Assembly: GCA_020152595.1 (NCBI GenBank)
Contig: JAIGNY010000150.1
Span: forward strand, 60,667-124,666
DNA length: 64,000 nt
Source of the DNA: Chiridota heheva
Lineage: Eukaryota; Echinodermata; Holothuroidea; Apodida; Chiridotidae
Direction: 5' to 3'
Positions 1 to 12,013 of this stretch are shown one piece after another. Under the pieces are notes generated by a model. The model made no database searches and was not told the origin of the DNA. It was given only the letters and a program-made list of their open reading frames with translations. A program made the translations under genes and the position numbers. Each line of letters starts with the position of its first letter. The first letter of the stretch is position 1.

Positions 1-2090
1 GTAGGGTACGATAAATGTGAACAATTTCAGAAGTTATTTCATTGATTAGGCTCACGGGTCAGAGGTAAAATATGTGATTTTAGGGGTAATTATGTACTAA
101 TTTGTACATTTTTGCGAAATTTTAAACTTAAAATGTACAAGATTGTACCATGATACCTTAGTAATACCAGGGAGTTGGAATAGATACCAACGCTAAGTTG
201 TACCATGACGATACCTTGGTACATGAATTTGTGTCCCCGTAGACTCTTGGGGTCAAAAGGTCAAAGGTCTGGTTGTACTCCCTTGAGCAGTACAATCCAT
301 CAAAATGCTTAAAGAAAAATAGCCAAGCGTGTCTCATTATCTATCGTTTGTACTAAAGCTTGTATGGGCAGTGCAATCCATCAAAAGTCACAGGGCTATC
401 GTGACCATATAGCTACCAATATGCTGTACGCTTAAGATGATGAGATCCGCAACTCCATGGATTGTTTGTTATCTCATCACACACATATACATATATGTGG
501 GGATGAGATCATATTGTAGTTACAAATTTGCTGTATCGGCAAATAACTGCCTGTTTCTCCTACACTACATATTATGACCTCATAATGACCTCATATTAGG
601 AATTAGGTCAAAATTTTATAATTTTGAATCTGTCCGTGTATTTGTGTGTGTGTGTGTGTGTGTGCATATGCAAAAATTCAATTTTGTGTGACATATAATT
701 CAAAAAATGTAATGACACACATAAAACAAAATTGGTGGACGGGTACCCCTGGCCTAGAACTTTTGTCTCCAAGGTTTTGGGGTGCAAAGGTCATAGACCA
801 CAGGTCAAATGGGACAAGTTTTTGGTGGTGGCTGTATCTTTTGAAGGAATTACTTGGTATTATTACAAATTGCATAGGTGGGTAGAGTTTAACATTCTTA
901 CAAAACTTTTAAATAATTGGAGGTCAAAAGGTCACAGGTCAATGGTCAAATAAGTGTTTTTTATACAAACTTTTGCGGATTCTTAAACTCAAAAAGTACA
1001 AGACCCATACCAACCTTATGTTGTACCGTAACACCTTGGTACATAAATTTGTGTCCCGTATAGACTCTGGGGTCAATGGTCAATGGTCACAGAGCTAATT
1101 ACCATTTTCCTATATAGTTATGGAATGGTACGTATGACGTGAGCATGAATTGTGTCATAAAGTAGGGTACGATAAATGTGAAAAATTTCAAAAGTTATTT
1201 CAGTGATTAGGGTCAAGATTTAGAGGTCAAATGTGATTTTTGGAATAATTATGTTTTAATTTGTACATTTTTGCAGCATTTTAAACTCAAAAGGTGTAAG
1301 ATACATACCAACCCTATGTTGTACCATGACACCTTAGTACAATTTTGGTAGAAATTTGTGTCCCGTATATTCGAAGGTCAAAGGTCACAGAGCTAATGAC
1401 CTTTTTTCACCATTTCTCCCGATAGTTAAGGAATGGTAAGGGTGAAGTGAGCATGAATGGTGTCATACTGTAGGGTATGATAAATGTGAAACATTTCAGA
1501 AGTAATGTCAGTGATTAGGATCAAAGGTCAGAGGTAAAATGTGTGATTTTAGGGGGTAATTCTACTAATTTGTACATTTTTGCGCCATTTTTATCTAAAA
1601 AAGTACAAGAAGTTTACCAGCCCTATGTTGTAACATGATACCTTGGTACATGAATTTGTGTCCCCGTAGACTCTGGGGTCAAAAGGTCAAAGGTCTCTTT
1701 GTACTCCCATGGGCAGTACAATCCATCAAAATGCCTAAAGAAAGATAGCCAAGTCTGTCCCAACATCCGCTTGTACTCGAGCCATCCATCAACAGTCACA
1801 GAGTTATAGTGACTCTGCTGTACGCTTAAGGTGATGAGATCAGCAACTCCGTGACGGATTGCTTTCTTGTTATCTCATCACCCACATGTATGTCTGTATG
1901 TAGGGATGAGATATTGTAGTCACTTTGCAAGAACTGCCTGTACCTCCTACACTACATGGCTACCCCACTGGTATTAGGGGGGCTGGTAGGTATGATGACC
2001 TTATATTAAGGAAAAGGGGTCATTTTGGAACGGGACATAATTTAATGATTTTTGCGTCTGTCCTTGTGTTTGTGGGTGTGTGAGTGTATG
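1..2090 (+). repeat. Tandemly repeated block with many AGGTCA half-sites
   Basis: GTAGGGTA(C/T)GATAAATGTGAA recurs at about 1, 1162 and 1470, and the unit TTGTA(C/A)CATGA(C/T)ACCTTGGTAC with a GTGTCCCGTA follow-up recurs near 193, 1019, 1318 and 1627. The segment 310-600 (GATGAGATC, TTATCTCATCAC) is repeated at 1730-1960. The clearest unit is about 308 bases. Many copies carry clustered AGGTCA direct repeats. The window starts inside the array. No gene was found here; short open frames are repeat by-products. Confidence 0.85.
645..664 (+). repeat. (GT)n microsatellite
   Basis: Uninterrupted GT dinucleotides inside the larger repeat block; a related, interrupted TGTG-rich stretch occurs near 2060-2090. 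Confidence 0.9.
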
Positions 2091-2306
2091 TTTTTGGAGG
2101 GCAGGCTTATAATAGAATATACGGTGTTAGTACTTCCTGTGGCTTTATTTTTGTGAAAATTCCCTGAAAAACTACAAAATAGGTAGTTTTTTTATTTGAC
2201 CTATGTTAAAGCAAGGAGGTATACCTCATTGATTAACGTGTTGACCATCCAGAAGGTTACAAAGGTTTTTCAGGATTCTCTGATTAATTTCACAATGGCT
2301 ATGCAG

Positions 2307-3540
<1,234 letters not shown>

Positions 3541-3720
3541 TGCTTATGACGAGCTCACCGCGAGCTCGTGACGAGCTTGTTAAAATTGAGTTCGCGGCAA
3601 ACTTGCAATTGGAAGCTTTACGAGCCCCTCAAAATTCCTTCACGAGCTCGTCAAAATGGCCAGCTTGTTAAAATGGCTAGCTCCTCAAAATGGCGAGCTT
3701 ATCAAAATGGCGAAGTATAC
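3541..3720 (+). repeat. Array of GACGAGCTCGTC-like palindromic motifs (first locus)
   Basis: GACGAGCTC, GCGAGCTCGTGACGAGCTTGTT and diverged forms are repeated, followed by four or more AAAATGGC(G/C)AGCT units (3650-3710). The same motif family builds the longer array at 8460-8850. Confidence 0.75.
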
Positions 3721-5372
3721 TACTCTTCGCAGCGCCTGTCAAGTTCTAAAATAACATTCCGATGGGAAGCAGTCCTTCACTTTCATAGGTTGGTGCCCCT
3801 GCTGTTTCTTTTCTCTCGGCACAAATTCTAAAAAAATGAAAAAAATATATATGATAAAACTGATTAATTATGTCACTACAAAAATGAAATCATGTTCATG
3901 ATTGTGCTAGACAGGGGTAGCACCAGTGGGGTACGTGGAGGGAGCATCAGTCCGTAAGACCTCCGGCCTAGCACCTTTAATATGGATTATTTTATTGTCT
4001 AGAAATTTTACGGAAAAACAAATGTGTGGTGAAACCAGTGAGATTTATCTTGCCAAAGAGGAAGTTTACTCAGAGAATTCCTGGTGACACCCATGCTGCC
4101 AAAGAAAGGCCATTTAAGCGAATGCTTTTCTGTGATTAATCCTGCAGCTGAGAACCCATGACTTCTCTATTACAAACTGTCATCGATCCAAAGACCTCTC
4201 TAATTTCTTCAGTATTTTCCCCCTTCAGCCAGGTAAACCAGGTAAGCAAAAGCGCTGTGCAATTTTGCTCAAAGATAAGCGATACATGACCAGCAAATGG
4301 GAACAAAAATGACACATTTCCACATGCCAACTGAACAAATTGAAATTACATGAAGTAGGAGAGCCTAAAAGAGATGCTAATCTTTGCACATTGACACATT
4401 ATTATATAACTCATAATTAATATTCCTTTTGATAATCTTTTTTTTTTTTTTTTCTTATGGAGTTTGTACCCCCCCCTCCCCACCCCCTAATTTTAATTTG
4501 AAAGTGATGATTAAATTTTAAAAAAGCTACTAATTACAATGGATAGATCAGTGTTTATAAACATCATCAAAAATATGAAGTAAGGCTTAACTCCAATATA
4601 GGCCTATAATATTTTGTTACACTTTTTATATAGGTATACCAGGTACACAAAAAAAGCATTCTTCGGCAAATTACAAGTACTTCACACTTTGCCATGTTGT
4701 TGTTTATAATCTTAGCATCTGTCCCTTTCAAAGATCTTCATTTGCATGTATGAACTCATGCACTGAACCATGCACTGAAGTCATAGTTTATTTTTCAAAA
4801 CCAGCTTGTCAAATAAACTATGAAATAACCAATATTTTCTCCAATTTAGTCAAGTTTTCCTACACCACTTATTTTAACATATAATTGATGATAAAAATGG
4901 TTTTTACCTCCATACCTTGATGGTCAATTGCATTGTTATCCACAATACTTGGGTTTGCTGGAAATTATATCTTGTCAAACCAGTTATGTTTGTCCTGAGA
5001 GTTCTGTTGGTTTTCAAGAAAAGGTGCATTTATTTGAGTTGGCCATAAAAAGGGATCAGGGCAACTACCAACTGGTGAGTTTCTTCTGTCAGTTACTCTA
5101 AAAACAATTCAACCATAGTCTGTTGGAAAAATCAAATTGATCAAATATAGAAATATTATGGTAAGCTTCTGTAATACTTCAACCAAGTGATTAGAAAACC
5201 TTATTAAATATGCTCTAAAATATTAATCTTTCACCCCCTCCTCTACCATTCCATCCTAGGGAAAGCACCAGGTTTGGCATGAGGATAGACAGCCCCCTCA
5301 AATTTCAAAGATAACTTTTAAATACCAACCTCACTGATACCCCTGAAATACCACTGATACTTTCCGTCCCCC

Positions 5373-5403
<31 letters not shown>

Positions 5404-6075
5404 TACACGTATATACTGGACATTATTAAATAGGCCATGAATGTAATATGTAAATGTATTTTTTACTGTCTAGAACTAAGCTTCTCTGCAATAAATACCT
5501 TTCTTTAAAACAAATTAGTTTTTTTATGAATATGACTGCAAACAAAATTGCCTTTTTCTGGTCGTCTAAACTAGTCTTTCATTATGCTCTGAATTTCCTA
5601 ATCTCAAAATTAACTTAGCTGAACTTCTTTGATCAATTACATCCATTTTCTGCATTAAATGATTTTAGACTCTTTGAAATTCTCACAACAAAGCTTGGCC
5701 TAACTACTGTTTGACTAGAGACCATACATACTTTCAGGAGACTTTACAATGTACAAATCAAAATTTAAGTAGAATTAGTGAGCTAGGAAATCCTAAGTTT
5801 GTTTTAAAAACATGTTTATCATACAAATGATAGATTGTATAGAAAAATCAAAGAAAATGAACTTACATTTATAGCAGAAATTACTAGCCTGAATCCTGTA
5901 GACATGCTAATAACAATTGCTAGTTTGAACAGTAATTGGCATCTCTCTGGTTTTGAATTAAAACTGTTTGACCTTCATAAAAAACATCCGTGTTTTCATT
6001 GGCTAACAGGTATACCACTTCCTCCAACTTGTTCGCATGATCGAAATCTGATATTATAAGTAAACTTCCATTAAA
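3721..6075. other. Gene-poor stretch
   Basis: AT-rich, with a poly-T/poly-C patch (4438-4490) and a poly-A run (5374-5399). Open frames at 4136-4330 (minus, 64 residues) and 5835-6059 (plus, 74 residues) have no recognisable domain and no convincing splice context. Two hAT-like end fragments (CAGGGGTAGCACCAGTGG) lie near 3912. I see no supported gene. Confidence 0.5.
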
Positions 6076-6086
6076 ACACAGTGTTG

Positions 6087-6365
6087 ACACAGTTTTATCT
6101 ACCTACTGTGGTGTAGTGGTTATCATACCTGTCTACAGACCACGAGGCCCTGGGTTCAAGCCTGGGTTCGGTAGACACGCCAGTGCACCACAAGTGGTTA
6201 TCAAAGGCCGTGGGCATTGACTTGGTTGTCGATGTTATGTCTGTCCGTACGTCGTACCTGTGTTCTCGTCCGGGTCGTATTAAGCGTTTCGTGATAGCAT
6301 CATTTCTATCATAACCGATTACGCAGGTGACGACCCCGTCATTGTAATTGTGTGTTCACTCGTCG
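6087..6365 (+). mobile_element. Full-length tRNA-derived SINE with 11-bp target-site duplication
   Basis: The element is bracketed by ACACAGTGTTG at 6076-6086 and 6366-6376. The head (from about 6101) has a consensus-perfect RNA polymerase III box A, TGGTGTAGTGG (6109-6119), and a box B, GTTCAAGCC (6154-6162), 34 bases apart. A non-tRNA body follows (6180-6360, including GTCGATGTTATGTCTGTCCG). The body recurs at 52643-52836. Like all SINEs it would be mobilised by a partner LINE; the partner is unknown. Confidence 0.85.
6109..6162 (+). promoter_or_regulatory. Internal pol III promoter (boxes A and B) of the SINE
   Basis: Box A at 6109-6119 fits TRGYNNARYGG at every position; box B at 6154-6162 fits GWTCRANNC. 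Spacing is normal for a tRNA-type promoter. Confidence 0.75.
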
Positions 6366-6604
6366 ACACAGTGTTGCTTGTATAGCATGGAGCATTGAGA
6401 TAGAAAGAGAATAAGCCAGTTCATGGTAATGATGATATGTATTGCGCAATGCAGGTCAAGAGGTCAATTGAGACTCTTGCCGTAAACATCACTGACACTC
6501 ATTGAATAACATTGTTAATTCCTGGTTTTTTGTTTAATATTTTAGTGGATTCAGTGTTTCACATGTATGTATTTGTGCTTTCAAAATGGATGTTCCTTTT
6601 ATTA

Positions 6605-7010
6605 GGGACATTGTGTGGAATGCCATGTAGGACATTGGGGTTGGATGCCATGTGGGACAAGGTTGGGATGCCATTTGGGACATACATGTGGGATTCCATG
6701 TGGGACATAGATATGAACATAGGGTGGGGATGGCATTTGAGACATGGATATGCCATGTGGGTTATAGGGAGGGATGGTAATGTGGCGTATAGCGAGGGCC
6801 GCCATGTGTAACAAAGGGTGGGATATCATGTGAGACAGATATGGATGTCATATGGAAATCTAGGAGAGCAGGATGCCATGTTGGAGATAGGAAGGAGCGA
6901 CATTTGGGACATAGGGAGGGATTACATGTGGGACACAGGGAGGGACGCTATGTGTGGCATAAGGAGGGATGACATGTGGGACATAGGGTGGGATGCCATA
7001 TGTATATAAT
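6605..7010 (+). repeat. Minisatellite GGGATGCCATGTGGGACATA, left arm
   Basis: About 20 degenerate copies of a roughly 20-30 base unit with GATGCCATGTGGGACATAGG as its core. The reverse-complement array begins about 70 bases later, so the two arms form a long imperfect inverted repeat. Open frames rich in MWDIG are by-products. Confidence 0.88.
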
Positions 7011-7079
7011 AATATTAAATCAAACTAGAACGATAAATACCGTCAATATCACAAGTCCAAGTATAAAAAATCCCACTAT

Positions 7080-7390
7080 CCACCCCACCCATGTCCCATC
7101 TGACATCCCACCCTATATCTCACCTATCATCCCACCCCTGCTCCACATGACATTCAGCTCTATGTCCCACATGGCATCGCTTCCCATGTGCCACATGTTA
7201 TTCCTCCATATGCTTACATGGAATCCCGCCCTCTTCCCCACATAGCATCCCTCTTCATGTCCCGCATTCATATGTTCCACATGCCATCCATCCCTATGTT
7301 CCACATGCCATCCATCCCTATGTTCCGCATGGCATCCATCTTTAGGTTCCACATGGCATCCATCTTTAGGTTCCACATGGCATCTTACAA
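7080..7390 (-). repeat. Minisatellite GGGATGCCATGTGGGACATA, right arm in opposite orientation
   Basis: On the plus strand this reads CCCACATGGCATCC / TTCCACATGGCATCCATC repeats, the complement of the array at 6605-7010. The short spacer (7011-7079) is AT-rich unique sequence. The same family appears again at 26330-26870. Confidence 0.88.
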
Positions 7391-7399
7391 AGCCATCCT

Positions 7400-8459
7400 T
7401 TGATAAAATTAACACAGAGTAAGCTTTGGTTTACATATGACTGTGTGATCGGACCGTACCGCGATGAATGTTATTATCACTTAACCTGACACCACAATCA
7501 GCTCCGGGCATGCGCGTTTGTTACCATGAACTAACTCATTTACAAAAAGTATTTATTAAAAACAAGAAAACTGTTTCAGGTACCAAAAGTACCAGAAATC
7601 TCTAAATAACAGATTCCTTGTAAGGAGATTACAAGCTTATGTACAGAAGGCTGTATGAATTGGTAAAAGAGAAGTGGTTAATAGCTCCATGGGTTAATAC
7701 AGAAAGGGAATGGGTTTAAGAGGAAATGTTTTGGCCATGCTGAGTTCAGTTAAAGCAGCATTGGGGATGAGAGATGCAACATCATGGGGCTGAATGATGG
7801 TATATTGGAACTTAATAAGAGTTCCAAGAGATTTTGGTCATGAAGGAGAGAGGAATCAACATGAGGCAGAGGAAGGGGGTTGTAAGGGTGACATGGATGA
7901 CATGAGGAGTTAAGGGTGGGAGATAGTATCATTGAATATGTTTGGTTTTTGGAAAAGGATAACATCCAGTATTTAATTTTTTCATGTGGGAGAGAGGATG
8001 AGTATGGAAGAGTGTCATTTGATTTAAGGGATACTGTAGCACCACTAAGGTGTTGGTTAAAATAGGAATTAATGAGCTTCAGGAGAGGAATATGGCACAA
8101 GGTACAAAAATGTTTTATGTAGCACAATTAAAACATTTAGTAGTAAATGCACCCCTCACTCAAGTTTTGCATTTTGACAATCATACTTCTTTTGAGTACA
8201 CATCTGATCAAGTTATTATTAAAGGTAACAAGGAGAATGGAAGTTGAATGATATATATTTTACTGATGAACTTTCAGATATCATTCAATATAGAAATAAT
8301 AAGAAAGGGAATAATACAAATGAAAGATTATTCACAGATTTCCCACAATGTGTTTATTTCTAAATATTTCTTACATGGGACTTAAACTTGAATTTGTATC
8401 TGACATAATTCTTATGTGAGACTTTGGCTTCAGTTTGTGTTCTTACGTGGACAGTTTGT
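7400..8459. other. No gene or repeat recognised
   Basis: A minus-strand open frame at 7750-8127 (125 residues) has no recognisable domain and low-complexity composition. I do not call it a gene. Confidence 0.45.
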
Positions 8460-8850
8460 GACGGAGCTTGCCAAAAGCTTGTCAGAATGTTGATGAGCTC
8501 ATGGCGATCTCGTCTATTTTTGACGAGCTTGTCACACAAGCTCCTCCAGTCATTGACGAGCTTGTGGCGAGTCCGTCTATTTTTTGACCAGCTCGTCAGA
8601 TTATCGACGAGCTCGTCATAAGCTTGTCCAGTTGTTGACGAGCTCGTCACAAGCTTGTTTAGTTGTTGATGAGCTCATGGCGAGCTCGTATATTTCTTGT
8701 CTACAATCTGACGAGCTTGCAACGAACTAGTTTTTGTTGACGAGCTTGCGACGATCTCGTTTTTTGTTAACGAGCTTGCGACGATCTATTTTTTGTTGAC
8801 GAGCTCGTCTTAGTGTTGACGAGCTTGTCGCGAGCTCATTTTTCTGTAAG
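8460..8850 (+). repeat. Array of GACGAGCTCGTC-like palindromic motifs (second locus)
   Basis: At least twelve copies of TTGACGAGCT(C/T)GTC and relatives, each centred on GAGCTC or AAGCTT, spaced about 25-50 bases with TTTTTGTT or GTTGTTG linkers. Each motif is itself palindromic. Related to 3541-3720. Confidence 0.85.
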
Positions 8851-8950
8851 GGATAGCTGATTCTGTTATAAAATTTTGCAAGCATATGCCCATCCTTAAT
8901 CAAAATATATTTGCTGAAGGATTTTGTTTGAAGTTGAAACATGGACGCTG

Positions 8951-9996
8951 CATTACAGAATCACCCTTTGAACAGAACTTCATCCTGTTTTTCTGTGCCT
9001 GTGGCATTTCGGAAACCGCATGTGACGGTTTGCAATTTCCAGTTCATTTCCAAATTATTCCACTTCACGTTTTAACAAAATTTGCCCTCTAAAGGTGTGA
9101 AATATGTAAAATTTGTTTTATTTGGACAAATTGTTAGAAGATTCAACCTTTGAACATCAAAATTGATGCTATGTTTCGTATTTCGTATTTCAACGTAAAT
9201 TCATTTTGAAGTTAAGAAATATCAAGAGCAGCATTCCAACAATAAAACTTCCTCCCCGTATTACGGCAAAACGAGAGAAGTTTTTATTTAAATAACATCA
9301 GTATGTCTTATGTCTTTGGAGTTTTAAGCATAAACAAACTTGTAAAATGTATTTCTTGTATATTCATTTGTAACCAATGTATAATTTCATTGACATATTG
9401 AAGGAAGCATAAGTTTATGTGTATGCTATCTCGTAACTGATATCGCCTGCCCGTAAATCTTTGAAAAATACTTTTCGCACTGCATGTGTTTGCTTAACGT
9501 AAGTATGCTTGATGGTGCATGACTCCTGACCTCTAGATGGTGCACAACTCCTGACCTCTAGATGGTGCAAAACTCCTAACTTCAAGACACAAAGAGTCCT
9601 TACGCGTATATTGTACTAATGAATGGAAATGGCGTTAACCGCAGGATTGTTTATCGAAATGGTGTCAAGGGGAGCAGGTTTATGGGTCGGCAAGATTTTG
9701 AAAGTCACTCAGAATTACGCTGCTGACAATGGTGCTATTTTTACAATTTCTGCACCAAATGAAATAATTACACCAGTTTTCAGGGTATAATTGATCCAAG
9801 TAAAAACTTCTTCATGTTCAAATATTAAGTTTTCATAAAATTACAGCTTTTTTTGTTGAGTTGTCTCTACAACCTGTGTGGCCGAATAATTGCGTAATAC
9901 CTGTTCAAGTCGTTGAGAGAGTGTCCTTCGAACGGGATGAAAATGACACTGGCACTTTCATCCCGTCCATGTTTCAAGGGGCGCTTTCTTCAAATG
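8951..9996 (+). mobile_element. CGCCCCTTGAA-ended repeat, copy A
   Basis: Starts CATTACAGAATCACCCTTTG and ends GGGGCGCTTTCTTCAAATG, whose complement begins CATTTGAAGAAAGCGCCCC: imperfect terminal inverted repeats. Internal blocks (CTGTGCCTGTGGCATTTC; TGTGGCCGAATAATTGCG; GTCGTTGAGAGAGTGTCC) are shared with the copies at 25140, 36449 and 10246. It carries a local triplication of a GATGGTGCA(C/A)AACTCCTGAC unit (about 9510-9580) that the others have once. No coding capacity seen. No clean target-site duplication. Confidence 0.8.
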
Positions 9997-10059
9997 CTCA
10001 GCTGAATGCATCGCGGTTGGGAGGTAAAACTACAAGAAAAAATTATTGACATCAAATCA

Positions 10060-10245
10060 AAAAGTTAGGTCAAACTAAAGAACAAATAGGTGATATTAAA
10101 GAAAAATTTGGTCAAATTCAGTATAGAACAATGTAGCTACATTTCCCAGAAATTTAAGTAAATGAAGGAAATTTCCCTCAAATTGAAGAAAATTTCCCGA
10201 ATGTATAAAATTGTCTGAAAATGAAGAAAAGTGCATCACAAAATC
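10060..10245 (+). repeat. Degenerate GAAGAAAATTTCC minisatellite
   Basis: Repeated GAAGGAAATTTCCCTCAA / GAAGAAAATTTCCCGAA units. This is the complement orientation of the minisatellite family at 31580, 55760 and 57570. Confidence 0.55.
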
Positions 10246-10521
10246 CGCCCCCCTTGACCACTAATCCATCATGGTTTTCTGTGCCTGTGGCATTCTAGTA
10301 ACCGCATGAACTATTACGTGACATTTACAAGCAGTCACTGAAACGTTTCGAGTTTCCTATTTCATTTCCACGTTACTCCATTTTGTATTATTACAAAATT
10401 TGTGGTCAAATGATTGTGTAATACATGGACAACTCGTTGAGAGAATGTCCTTGAAACAAAATGAAAATGACAGTGGCATGTTTTATCCCGTCCGTGTTTC
10501 AAGGGGCGCTTTCTTTACATG
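10246..10521 (+). mobile_element. CGCCCCTTGAA-ended repeat, internally deleted copy D
   Basis: Begins CCGCCCCCCTTGACCA and keeps CTGTGCCTGTGGCATTC, then jumps to CTCGTTGAGAGAATGTCC and ends GTTTCAAGGGGCGCTTTC. About 280 bases against about 900 in full copies, so the middle is lost while both ends remain, as in non-autonomous DNA elements. Confidence 0.75.
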
Positions 10522-11730
10522 GTAATGTCGTGTTAAAATCATGCCAATGGTGACGTAATTTGCCATAAGTGCTGGCATACATAATGCATTTCTTTAAGAT
10601 TCTCGTGTGAATATCCTCCCAAATTTCCAAAGTTCGACATAAAGTTCTAATGGCTTATCACTATAGGTCTATAGACAATAGACAGATATTTCCGTTCTAT
10701 CACGTATACTTATCGAAATGAACATTTAATTATGGGCTTAAAGTCTTTGAATTTTGAAAATAGCATGTAGTTTTTAAGATGTGATTAATCAACAATTAAA
10801 AATAAAATATTTAAGTATATTGAAAATGAAAATGATGATGTATGAGCAGAAAAACACTTCCAAATGCTTTTGTTTTTCCCTTAAATTTCCTCCCTTAAGT
10901 TCATATCTTGAAAATATTCAAAATGCCCTTTCTAGCTTGAAGCTTGTTTGGGTTATGCATGGTAAAAATCAAATCCTCTGTATTAGAATTATCATCCTTT
11001 CTTTTAAAGATATATGGCAGAGGTTTACAAAACAATGGATTTACCTTTTTTTTTAAAAGTAGAGCCTATTTGTCCTGTTCGTACATCACAATAGTATGAT
11101 AATACAAGAATTTGAATATTTGTGCATGTTTGCACAAAAATCTTTAAAAAGTTTTGAAATGATCAATTTCTAAACAATTTTGATGAACTTTTTTGTTTTC
11201 TTCATATCATGGTTTCCTGCTCTCATCCGCTTGCACCATTGAAATCTAGGGGAAGCCCTGGCTCACTAAGCCTGATGGCTCGAGTGGAGTTAGCTTTTAG
11301 CTCGGTTTTTAGTGGATTTTAAATCAATTTAACTTATGTTGGCTTTACCAGTCCATATACTATTAATATCATATACAAATAAAACTTTATAGACCCATGC
11401 AAGTAAAAAAATCATTTCTCAGAAATTAACATATTTGGAAAAGATAAAGAAACACATTAATATTCATGTCTTTACTGGGTGTATGGCATTAGTTTTAGAG
11501 GGCGTATTAACAAAATAATGTTTTAACAAATCAGAAAATGATATGTCATATTGGTTGTACAATGTGGAATTTCTGAGATGACTTGTTGATGAAAAAGCCA
11601 GACTTTATGTCTCCTTTAAGACTAATTTGAGAAGTTGGAAAGAAATAGAAACAATAACATTCAAGCTTTGCATATATCAACAAAACAATCCTCAATCAGG
11701 CTGATCAGTCATATCCAACAGTCCTGTAAC
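10522..11730. other. No gene recognised
   Basis: AT-rich. The 91-residue plus frame at 10781-11056 is low complexity and unsupported. No RNA gene seen. Confidence 0.45.
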
Positions 11731-12013
11731 CAGTTCTGGAGCAGCCCGAAAAGCTGGGTACTTTGAAATACCCAAAAATTGGGTACTTTTATGTATTACG
11801 TCATCGCATGAGCCTACACATTTGACTAGCCCACACTAAACATATGGGGTTTCTCATTTTCCGTTCCGGATTGTCCAAAATTTCAATGGTTATCCTGAAA
11901 GTTTCAAGCTGATAGTAAATAGATATTCAAAACTTTTTGCCGTTGCTTTTTGAAATTCACGGTTGCCCTTTTGAGAAAATCAATGAAGTAAATTATGGGC
12001 AGTCTGTTTTGTT
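11731..12013 (+). mobile_element. Half copy of the 538-bp palindromic element
   Basis: Matches only the left arm plus the central AATTATGGGCAGTCTGTTTTG of the full element at 13305-13842, then stops in unrelated sequence. It begins CAGTTCTGGAGCAGCCCGAA like the others. Confidence 0.88.

Noticed and set aside
6512-6811. Open frames rich in MWDIG or PHGIP
   Set aside because: By-products of the inverted minisatellite.
8360-8650. Charged open frames (e.g. KLVKNRRDRHEL)
   Set aside because: Translation of the GACGAGCTCGTC array in one phase.
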